From positions 1 to 15,719 of the forward strand of contig DATESZ010000243.1 of assembly GCA_035283845.1 (NCBI GenBank): 15,719 nt of DNA, in the 5' to 3' direction. Below are positions 7,189 through 13,393 of this stretch, piece after piece. Origin of the DNA: DATESZ01 sp035283845 (GTDB lineage Bacteria > Desulfobacterota > Syntrophia > Syntrophales > JACQWR01). Made by a program: the position numbers and the translations under genes. A model generated the notes under the pieces. It saw nothing but the letters and a program-made list of their open reading frames with translations, did not search any database and was not told the DNA's origin. Every line of letters starts with the position of its first letter. The first letter of the stretch is position 1.

Positions 7189-7815
7189 TCACGTCGGTGG
7201 AGTCAGACCAGCCCAGCCGTAGATCTCAGCGTTCAGGGTGGCGACAAGATCCGGTCGATCGGCGCCGGCGAGATCATCGCGTACGGGAAATCCCTCGGCG
7301 CCGATGCAGTAGGCCAGCAGGCGATAGGACGGGCGAAGGCCCTTTACTGCATTCGGGTCGATCGCGACCGCCTGGCCCGGGAGCGTGGTGTTGATTTCGT
7401 CGCGCTGATAGATTGCGTCGAATCCGGCGATACCCCAGCGACCGCTGCGCCGTTCGGTACGGTACAGGAATCGCGCGTGGCTGGAGAGTATTACATCGAT
7501 ACCCTGCAAATTCAACGGGATGTCGATGATTCCGGCCAGGGTCGCGATCGCGCGGTCACGCGACAGGGTGACGAGGATGGGGCCAAGCCGGTGGCTGGCG
7601 CACACATTGCGGCTGGCCATCTCTTGCGAACGATGTACGAATTCGTGACCGCTGGCATCGATCCAGCTCAAACGGACGCGCGAGTCCTCATGAAAGCAGG
7701 CGCGCATCTGCTCCCACAGGCCGAGATCGCGGCTCAACCGTTCGCGCAGGATCAACTGCGTAATCTCGGAAATGTCTGCGGCATCCAAAACGGCGCGTGG
7801 CACAAGTTCGGTCAT
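7189..7815 (-). CDS. SnoaL-like / NTF2-fold protein
   Basis: A 208-residue cytoplasmic protein. The N-terminal 130 residues fit the SnoaL_4/NTF2-like alpha+beta barrel: ITQLILRERLSRDLGLWEQM followed by CFHEDSRVRLSWIDASGHEF and the later RSGRWGIAGFDAIYQRDE. Members of this superfamily include dehydratases, isomerases and the small subunits of dioxygenases; the substrate cannot be predicted. The ATG is preceded by GGAGGT at a five-base spacing. The gene is much richer in G+C than its neighbours: 77 of 120 bases at 7201-7320, against 19 of 60 at 6421-6480 in the next gene. That suggests recent horizontal acquisition. It is co-directional with the sensor kinase 23 nt downstream, but a functional link is unproven. 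Confidence 0.8.
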   Translation of the reverse strand: MTELVPRAVLDAADISEITQLILRERLSRDLGLWEQMRACFHEDSRVRLSWIDASGHEFVHRSQEMASRNVCASHRLGPILVTLSRDRAIATLAGIIDIPLNLQGIDVILSSHARFLYRTERRSGRWGIAGFDAIYQRDEINTTLPGQAVAIDPNAVKGLRPSYRLLAYCIGAEGFPVRDDLAGADRPDLVATLNAEIYGWAGLTPPT

Positions 7816-8019
7816 CGGTTACCTCCTGCTGCGGGCTGCGACTGCATTATCCGCTGTATGTGGACCCCGACGAAAACCCTAACGGGTCCGGGATTAAGAC
7901 AATATCACGGAGGAGACAAGCGCCGTATCCGCGCCGTCAATCCGTTTGATAAGACATTGCTTTCCGATGGGTGAAATATAGAAGTTTCACATGCATGTCA
8001 ACATTTTTCATATTATAAA

Positions 8020-8047
8020 TTGACAATGCCATAAATTGTGATAAAAT
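8020..8047 (+). promoter_or_regulatory. Promoter of the cNMP-binding protein gene
   Basis: TTGACA (8020-8025) is followed by a 16-nt spacer and TAAAAT (8042-8047), with a TGA just before the -10 making an extended -10 element. It lies 34 nt upstream of the start codon at 8082. Confidence 0.6.
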
Positions 8048-8081
8048 CGATAGTAAAGACTGAATGATAGGAAGGTACAAA

Positions 8082-8459
8082 ATGTTTCAGATCGCATCGT
8101 ATGAGACGTATCAGGATGGCCAGATAATTTTCAAAGAGGGCGACAACGGCGACTGGATCTATGTCGTTGATGAAGGCGAAGTCGATATCTCCAAAAATGT
8201 GGGAGGTCAGCAGATAGTCATCGAGACCTTGAAGGAGGGTGACGTATTTGGCGAGATGGCCTATATCGAAAAGCAACCCCGATCTGCAACGGCTACTGCC
8301 AGGGGGAAGACGGTGGTTGGCATCATTGACCGGAACTTCTTTGATACTGAATTCAACAAGATATCTGCCGACTTCCAGAAAGTTATCAAAACGGTGGCAT
8401 TCCGCCTGAGGAAAGTTACCCAGAAGTCTGCGGATGCGCAGAATGGAAACGGCGATTAA
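8082..8459 (+). CDS. Stand-alone cyclic nucleotide-binding (CAP_ED) domain protein
   Basis: A 125-residue protein that is a single cNMP-binding beta barrel. The core reads GQIIFKEGDNGDWIYVVDEGEVDI, and the phosphate-binding cassette is FGEMAYIEKQPRSATA, with G57-E58 and R67-S68-A69. The Glu and Arg needed for cAMP/cGMP contact are both present. There is a C-terminal helix but no HTH or catalytic domain, so it should be a ligand-responsive partner protein rather than a transcription factor. I chose the ATG at 8082 because GGAAGG lies just upstream; an ATG 18 nt earlier lacks a site. The promoter at 8020-8047 makes it the first gene of its own unit. It is followed by an overlapping small ORF. 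Confidence 0.88.
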   Translation: MFQIASYETYQDGQIIFKEGDNGDWIYVVDEGEVDISKNVGGQQIVIETLKEGDVFGEMAYIEKQPRSATATARGKTVVGIIDRNFFDTEFNKISADFQKVIKTVAFRLRKVTQKSADAQNGNGD

Positions 8460-8739
8460 ATCGGCATATTCCGATTCTCCACAGATGATCATTATCGCCC
8501 CCAATCAACGTCCACCCCTCCTCGTCCAATTGGAATCGTTAAAGACAAGTAAGCAGGTCACTCAATACCTGATTGTCCTGTCCCTCGCGAACCAAATGGC
8601 TAAAATGGTACATCCAGACCAGAATTACCTGACCGCGGCCTCATACTACCCCCTGATCGAAGAGGAAATATTCACACGGGCTGCCCTTGACAATGTCCTG
8701 CTCCCCCAGCTCAGCAAGTCGGAGGCATTTCTTGCCTGA
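8434..8739 (+). CDS. Small hypothetical protein overlapping the cNMP-binding gene
   Basis: An open frame of 101 residues starting inside the last 26 nt of the cNMP-binding gene; an in-frame ATG three codons on (8443) is an alternative start. The middle reads LLVQLESLKTSKQVTQYLIV and the end LDNVLLPQLSKSEAFLA, suggesting a helical protein. I recognise no family. Codons end mostly in G or C, as in its neighbours, which argues for real coding. No clear ribosome site is seen, so translation would depend on coupling with the upstream gene. It ends about 30 nt before the G/C-rich hairpin. Confidence 0.45.
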   Translation: MRRMETAIKSAYSDSPQMIIIAPNQRPPLLVQLESLKTSKQVTQYLIVLSLANQMAKMVHPDQNYLTAASYYPLIEEEIFTRAALDNVLLPQLSKSEAFLA

Positions 8740-8767
8740 GTGCGTCTGAGAATCAGGGAATTTATAT

Positions 8768-8812
8768 AAAATCCCCCCGCCCCCCTTTGCCAAAGGGGGG
8801 TAAGGGGGAATT
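8768..8812. repeat. G/C-rich hairpin repeat, possible terminator
   Basis: An inverted repeat with one arm of AAATCCCCC, two bases, then CCCCCCTTTG, and a facing arm of CAAAGGGGGG, two bases, then AGGGGGAATTT. The arms are about 20 nt with almost no loop. It resembles the dispersed intergenic palindromes I know from many Desulfobacterota genomes. It sits between the small ORF and the phosphoesterase gene and is followed by a short T-run, so it may also end transcription. Confidence 0.7.
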
Positions 8813-8924
8813 TTCATGCTTCGGTGAGCTCGCTTCGAGCAGGGGTGTTATTATTATCATTGAATTTCTCTACAGGTATGACTATGATGCTGGACGGCAT
8901 GAAGACACAAAAAGGGGGATAACC

Positions 8925-9599
8925 ATGAGAATCGCAGTCATTTCCGACATCCATGATAATGTGTGGAAACTCGAAGCCGCCCTCATCAAAATTCGGGAAC
9001 AGAAACCTGAGGCGCTGATCTGCTGCGGAGATTTATGTTCTCCTTTTGTTATCGGCTTGATGAAAGAGGGCTTTCCTAAACCGATCCACATTGTGTTCGG
9101 CAATAACGATGCCGATCTATACCGCATCACACAGCAGGCGGCATCCGATCGGGTGATGTTCTATGGCGAGTTTGCCGAGTTTATGGTTGAGAATGAGCGG
9201 CTGCGGCCCCGCCAGGAGTTTATTGACCACGCGACCAAGATGGATCGCTTTTTTGACTCAGCCAATCATGGCAAGCGCATTGCGGTTAATCATTTCAATT
9301 ACCTTGCCGGGCCAATAGCAGCATCAGGTAAATATGACGTCGTGTTCTACGGCCACAACCACCGATGTAGTCACGAGCGCCTGCGCCAGATCGACATCAT
9401 CAATCCCGGCGCCATTATGGGCTACAATCCATTGGCCAAAGGAGAGAGAAAGAACATCGACTCGACGTTCCTGATTTACGACACGACGGAGGTTGTTGCG
9501 CCAGGTTGGTACGAAGTCGTCGCCGAAGCGGAAGACAGTAAGGTCAGACAAGTCGCGCGCGAATATAACCCGGTCCCGATCGAAGCGTTCAAATTGTGA
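8925..9599 (+). CDS. YfcE/MJ0936-type metallophosphoesterase
   Basis: A 224-residue calcineurin-like phosphoesterase. The metal-binding motifs are in order: D8-x-H10 in ISDIHDN, GD at 35-36 in CCGDLCS, GNND at 59-62, H123 in VNHFNY, and GHNH at 143-146. Family members hydrolyse phosphodiesters or phosphomonoesters with two metal ions in the cytoplasm. The region between GNND and the next histidine (about 65-118, rich in charged residues) is longer than in minimal YfcE proteins and may shape the substrate pocket. I chose the ATG at 8925 since AAGGGGGATAACC precedes it and the fold begins at its second codon; the frame also stays open upstream across the hairpin region. It sits downstream of the cNMP-binding gene, so a cyclic nucleotide is a possible but unproven substrate. 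Confidence 0.9.
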   Translation: MRIAVISDIHDNVWKLEAALIKIREQKPEALICCGDLCSPFVIGLMKEGFPKPIHIVFGNNDADLYRITQQAASDRVMFYGEFAEFMVENERLRPRQEFIDHATKMDRFFDSANHGKRIAVNHFNYLAGPIAASGKYDVVFYGHNHRCSHERLRQIDIINPGAIMGYNPLAKGERKNIDSTFLIYDTTEVVAPGWYEVVAEAEDSKVRQVAREYNPVPIEAFKL

Positions 9600-9832
9600 G
9601 CCATAAGTATTTTTTTGACGCTGCGGGAGAGTTAACGAACATGATTTCCGGCGACGCCAGAAAGAGACTCCGGAACGAAAATATGAAGATCTCCGCATCG
9701 ATCCCTTCCGTGGTATCGGGGAAAGATCATACTCTCAAGCACGCAATGAATGTTGCGAGCATTGTGATCCCCTTCACTACAGTCGAGGCCCCGTTTGTTG
9801 TGGATGTCTGCATTAAGGAAAATACAGGTTAA
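9596..9832 (+). CDS. Doubtful small ORF after the phosphoesterase gene
   Basis: A frame of 78 codons begins with a GTG that overlaps the stop of the phosphoesterase gene (GTGA). It ends within the last 4 nt of the converging MinD-like gene. The product has no recognisable family and contains KHAMNVASIVIPFTTVEAP. An internal ATG at 9641 is another possible start. Codon choice looks normal, but there is no clear ribosome site. It could be a real short gene or the remains of a longer one. Confidence 0.3.
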   Translation: MSHKYFFDAAGELTNMISGDARKRLRNENMKISASIPSVVSGKDHTLKHAMNVASIVIPFTTVEAPFVVDVCIKENTG

Positions 9833-10572
9833 CGCAAGAGGAGCGTTTCGGATATCCGCCTGAAATTTTGCGCTACTCGAGACGTTGGTTCCGTTAGCAC
9901 TATCAACTCCTGTCTCAATATGGATTTTGGAACTTCATCGTCTACCGCAATATACCCGAGATTGTGCAGGGAGAAACCCAAAAACTTTTTACAGATCGAA
10001 TCAAGATGGGAAAAAAGGCGGTCCGCTTCTTTTTCATCGTTGACACTGTTCACTACAATACTAAAGGCCTCACGACCGAATACTTGGAACATGACCTTGA
10101 TCATGGAGTAGGCGTCAGTCAGGCAGGTAAGTTCCCTGTTGATGACCACAATATTCTTTGATGCCAAGAGATTGAACTGAAGGACTACCTCTGAAATACC
10201 TGCGCCCGTATCCAGAAGGATCACATCATAATCAGTGAATGAAAGGATCATGGCCTTGATGAGTTCGATCTTCTCAAGGAGGAGCTGCGCCATCTCGCGG
10301 ACGCCCGAACTGGAGGGAATAAGATCGAATCCGCCCTTTGTCGGGATGATCACATCTTTTAATTCCAGCTTTCCAAAGATGACGTCCTGCAAAGTGTGCT
10401 GGGGGTTCATTCCCAGCATAATATCAATATTGGCCAAGCCGAGATCGCAATCCACGACAAGTACCTTTTTCCCCCTCTTCGCCAGGGTCGCGGCGAGATT
10501 GATGGATACAAAGGTTTTTCCTACCCCGCCTTTGCCGCTTGTTACCGATACAATCAGAGGTTTTTTTGTCAC
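9829..10572 (-). CDS. MinD/FlhG-like P-loop ATPase
   Basis: A 247-residue ATPase of the SIMIBI class. The deviant Walker A SGKGGVGKT is at 12-20 with signature K14 and K19. The switch region VVDCDLGLANID is at 39-50, and LLDTGAGI (D121) corresponds to Walker B. The stretch LTDAYSMIKV resembles the TDAYALIK motif of FlhG/FleN/YlxH-type proteins, which set flagellar number, rather than the cell-division MinD. The N-terminal DQA-x-x-LR activator helix of FlhG is missing, and no flagellar gene is in the window. A clear C-terminal amphipathic membrane helix is not evident. It lies 16 nt after the diguanylate cyclase gene, so the two are likely co-transcribed, and it converges with the small plus-strand ORF. 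Confidence 0.88.
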   Translation of the reverse strand: MTKKPLIVSVTSGKGGVGKTFVSINLAATLAKRGKKVLVVDCDLGLANIDIMLGMNPQHTLQDVIFGKLELKDVIIPTKGGFDLIPSSSGVREMAQLLLEKIELIKAMILSFTDYDVILLDTGAGISEVVLQFNLLASKNIVVINRELTCLTDAYSMIKVMFQVFGREAFSIVVNSVNDEKEADRLFSHLDSICKKFLGFSLHNLGYIAVDDEVPKSILRQELIVLTEPTSRVAQNFRRISETLLLR

Positions 10573-10588
10573 ATGATGCTCCTATCCA

Positions 10589-11275
10589 TTACCTGATATT
10601 CGTTATATGCATGGCGAGAGCGGTCTTCTCCTCCGCACTCACGGCCATAGCCGCTATCCCCGTGACACGACCGAAAGAAATCTGATTTTTCCCCATTTTT
10701 TTTGCTTCGTACAATTCCGAATCTGCCTGCCTGAAGAAGTCAGCAACGCTTATTTGGGCATGCGCCTCATAGGTGGCAAGACCAAGGCTAACGGACAGAT
10801 GTTCCATGATATCCTCATGCAGCGTGGAGGCCAGTTTCGCCACAGAATTATGAATGCGCTTTGCTATATTGAAGCAATCGTTTGTAGTTGATGTAGGCAT
10901 AATGACAGAAAACTCATCGCCGCCAAACCGGCAAGCAAAATCTGTAACACGAACAACGTCCTTAATGATTCCTCCTATAGTCGTAAGGAATCGGTCCCCG
11001 GCATCATGACCAAGGGCATCATTGACAAGCTTAAAATTGTCTACATCCATCATCATGAGTGTGCACGGTTGCCCTGTACGTCGCGTACGCGAAGCTTCTG
11101 CATCCAACTGGATGTAAAAAAACCTCTTATTGTAAAGACCCGTAAGTTCATCCGTCAGGAGGAGGGATTTCAGGTTATTGTTTTCCTTTTCAAGCGCCTC
11201 GATCCGCCTGCGAAGTTCATCTTCAGATTTGCCTACTGGTCGCTTCATCTGCTGATTACTCTGATAAAATCTCAC
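10589..11275 (-). CDS. Diguanylate cyclase (GGDEF domain)
   Basis: A 228-residue soluble protein. Residues about 15-40 form a predicted coiled coil (EDELRRRIEALEKENNNLK), and the GGDEF domain follows from TDELTGLYNKR (41-51). Metal- and substrate-binding D77 is in MMDVDNFKLVND, and the active loop RFGGDEF is intact at 116-122. RVTD at 109-112 lies exactly five residues before GGDEF, so the inhibitory I-site is present and product feedback is expected. It should make c-di-GMP from two GTP. No sensory domain is visible, so control is probably by the coiled coil or by a partner such as the downstream MinD-like ATPase. The start is uncertain: GTG at 11275 or ATG at 11248, both without a clear Shine-Dalgarno. 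Confidence 0.9.
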   Translation of the reverse strand: MRFYQSNQQMKRPVGKSEDELRRRIEALEKENNNLKSLLLTDELTGLYNKRFFYIQLDAEASRTRRTGQPCTLMMMDVDNFKLVNDALGHDAGDRFLTTIGGIIKDVVRVTDFACRFGGDEFSVIMPTSTTNDCFNIAKRIHNSVAKLASTLHEDIMEHLSVSLGLATYEAHAQISVADFFRQADSELYEAKKMGKNQISFGRVTGIAAMAVSAEEKTALAMHITNIR

Positions 11276-11322
11276 TTTTTATGTACGATGAGAATGAGGA
11301 TAAGAAAAGCCGTCTATTCAAG

Positions 11323-11338
11323 GTGATTTTATCACAAT
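11323..11338 (-). promoter_or_regulatory. Candidate extended -10 element and palindrome upstream of the GGDEF gene
   Basis: Read on the minus strand, ATTGTGATAAAATC holds an extended -10 (TGATAAAAT) like that of the cNMP gene promoter, with which it shares these 14 bases. GTGAT-N3-ATCAC within it is a small palindrome. No good -35 is seen, so this is tentative. Confidence 0.35.
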
Positions 11339-11442
11339 ATCTCGCATTTAGATAGGAACAAAAGGAGTTCACTTATTTCACCTCGCTTTCATTATTCTGC
11401 GTAATCGGCATATAACGATGAAAACTTAAAAAATAATGGTCA

Positions 11443-12135
11443 TCAAGGCATACGCTTTTTTAAGGGCGCGAGACTTTGAATGCGGATACAATTGCGTGAT
11501 GTGGAGAGAATGCTCTTATCACGGAGGTTTTTTAATTCTTTATTGATGCTCTCCCGGGAGACGCCAAGCATGTTTCCCAATTCCTGCTGAGATATTTTTA
11601 AGATGTATTCATTGGGGCTCTGCTCGTTTATGGTCTGCAATTCGGCCATTTTGACAAGCCTCTGTGCCAGCCGGGCCGGCAAATTCAGAAAACACATTTC
11701 CGCCAGGCGTTCATCCGTCCTGCGCAACCGCATGGACAGAGCGGAAAGGACGGCCATTACGGCGCTATCATTATGAATGAGAAAGGAAAGAAAGTCATTA
11801 CGATTTAGGACGTAGAGCTGTGAATCCTCAAGCGCAGCCGCATCGGCTGAGCGGGGCAGGCCGTCAAGCAGGGACATCTCGCCCAGAAATTCGCCTTCAT
11901 CGAGAATCGCCAGCGTTACCATATCAATCCCCCGGGAGAGAGAGATCTTTATCCGCCCCGTATGAATGATATACAGCGCGGTGCCTTCATCACCCTGCCG
12001 GAAGAGCATCTCCCCCTTCAAGAGACTTCTCCGTCTCAGCAGACTCGCCAGATACTGCTGGTCCACCTCCGAAAGGGATGCAAATAGGGGAATATTTTTT
12101 ACTACATTAATCAATACATTAATCGATGCAATCAT
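11443..12135 (-). CDS. Crp/Fnr-family transcription regulator
   Basis: A 230-residue regulator with an N-terminal cNMP-type sensor barrel (about 12-125), the dimer helix (125-150) and a C-terminal winged HTH (about 155-220). The binding cassette LGEMSLLDGLPRSADAAA has G85-E86 and R95-S96-A97, the residues that contact cAMP in CRP. No FNR-type cysteine cluster is visible at the N-terminus. The recognition helix SRESINKELKNL keeps the R-E pair that reads TGTGA half sites in CRP, with Lys where CRP has the second Arg. It could therefore bind the tandem sites at 3650-3688 (inference). The start ATG lacks a clear ribosome site. It follows the transporter gene by 38 nt and may be co-transcribed with it. 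Confidence 0.92.
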   Translation of the reverse strand: MIASINVLINVVKNIPLFASLSEVDQQYLASLLRRRSLLKGEMLFRQGDEGTALYIIHTGRIKISLSRGIDMVTLAILDEGEFLGEMSLLDGLPRSADAAALEDSQLYVLNRNDFLSFLIHNDSAVMAVLSALSMRLRRTDERLAEMCFLNLPARLAQRLVKMAELQTINEQSPNEYILKISQQELGNMLGVSRESINKELKNLRDKSILSTSRNCIRIQSLAPLKKRMP

Positions 12136-12173
12136 TGATCAGATTGTTCAAAATAAGCAATGCCTTATCAAAC

Positions 12174-13304
12174 TTACACCTTAATCCAACGGCGCTGGAG
12201 ACTGTAGTAAAGGAGCAGGCCTGCCAGGTAGGCCACCCCCATATTCCACATCGCCGTACCGGCAGTGATAAGGAGGACGAAAAGGTTCTCTTTCTTGAGC
12301 TTGACATCCTTAATAACCAGCGCCAGTTCAACCCCGGCGAAAAAAAGGACCACCCCCAGGATTGAACGCGGAAAGACCTGGAAAATGAGCGACACGGAAT
12401 CGCTTAAAAAAAGCCCTGTGAGGAGCACGATCACGCCAATAATCACCAGCGCTCCGCCCGTTTTGGCGCCAAAACGGATGTGTCCGGCCATGCCTCCCGC
12501 GCCATGGCACATGGGAATCCCTCCCATAAACGCACTGATCAGGTTCATGACGCCGTGATCTATGGAGACGATTTTTGCGGTGGTCTTGCGGTTGGGAAAG
12601 TATTCGTTGTTTTCGGCCACTGTCCCGATGATGGCATTGCCAAGCGTAAGCGGTGCCTGCGGGAGCCCCAAAATGACAGCACCGGCGAGAAAGTCCTGCC
12701 ATGACATGCGGGCAAGCGTCAATTCGGGAAACCGGAAGCGTATGGAAATTTGAGCAAAGGCTCCCAATAAATCCGGTTTTTGCAGAAAGGCGAGAACGAC
12801 CCCGTATACGAGCAGGATCAGCATGGCCGGAAACCTCTTGCTCTTGAGAAGAAGCAGGGTGATGACAAGGCCGCCAATCGCAAGCAGCGGCTCTCCTCTC
12901 ATCATGCCCATTCCCTCTACGACGAAGCTAAAGCCCAACCCCAGCATAATGCCGCGCACCACCGGTTTCGTGGTAATCTTTTCAATCCAGGTGATGGCCC
13001 CGGTGAATCCCATCAAAAGCCAGAAAAGTCCCGTGAAAATCCCTGATCCCCAGATCATGCCGTGGGTAATCGAGCCGGGATGGGCAATCGCCATCCCGCC
13101 GATCGCCTTCATGGGCTGGATGGGAACGGGTGTCCGGAAATAGAGCCCGACAAAAATTTTAAAGAACCCGAAGGCGACAAGAATTCCAAGGGGATCCATC
13201 TTATTGAGGGTGATATAACCGACAACAAAGGGGATCAGGGTGCCCAGGTCCCCGAAAGCACCCGCAAACTCCATTTTGTTATATTCATTCCCCCACAACT
13301 GCAT
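12174..13304 (-). CDS. MOT1-type molybdate/sulfate transporter
   Basis: A 376-residue integral membrane protein with about ten hydrophobic segments. It carries the two signatures of the MOT1 family (MFS_MOT1, SulP-related): FGDLGTLIPFVVGY with PVPIQPMKAIGG near the N-terminus, and LPQAPLTLGNAIIGT at 214-228. The segment GGIPMCHGAGGMAGHIRFGA, also typical, lies at 261-280. Such proteins import molybdate (in plants and algae with high affinity) or sulfate; which one here is not decidable. I chose the ATG at 13304 because AAGGGA lies six bases upstream; the frame is open 19 codons further. It follows the FG-GAP protein gene by 89 nt and precedes the Crp/Fnr gene by 38 nt. Confidence 0.88.
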   Translation of the reverse strand: MQLWGNEYNKMEFAGAFGDLGTLIPFVVGYITLNKMDPLGILVAFGFFKIFVGLYFRTPVPIQPMKAIGGMAIAHPGSITHGMIWGSGIFTGLFWLLMGFTGAITWIEKITTKPVVRGIMLGLGFSFVVEGMGMMRGEPLLAIGGLVITLLLLKSKRFPAMLILLVYGVVLAFLQKPDLLGAFAQISIRFRFPELTLARMSWQDFLAGAVILGLPQAPLTLGNAIIGTVAENNEYFPNRKTTAKIVSIDHGVMNLISAFMGGIPMCHGAGGMAGHIRFGAKTGGALVIIGVIVLLTGLFLSDSVSLIFQVFPRSILGVVLFFAGVELALVIKDVKLKKENLFVLLITAGTAMWNMGVAYLAGLLLYYSLQRRWIKV

Positions 13305-13393
13305 GGTTATTCCCTTAAGAAAGCAAGATGGCTGCCTCAATAACATGCCATGCTGACACATTGCAAAGAAACTTCTTACTACTTTATGGCTAA

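Noticed and set aside
7477..7974. Plus-strand frame of 165 codons in the G+C-rich stretch
   Set aside because: Long chance frames are expected in G+C-rich DNA; the minus strand has a good ribosome site and SnoaL-like sequence.
8013..8504. Minus-strand frame of 163 codons
   Set aside because: Antisense to the cNMP-binding gene, whose motifs, promoter and ribosome site are clear.
12119..12160. Dyad CAATC...GATTG at the start of the Crp/Fnr gene as an autoregulatory FNR box
   Set aside because: The half sites do not match TTGAT-N4-ATCAA or TGTGA-N6-TCACA; symmetry is weak.
12780..13143. Two overlapping plus-strand frames over the transporter
   Set aside because: They are mirror frames of a membrane protein gene with MOT1 signatures.
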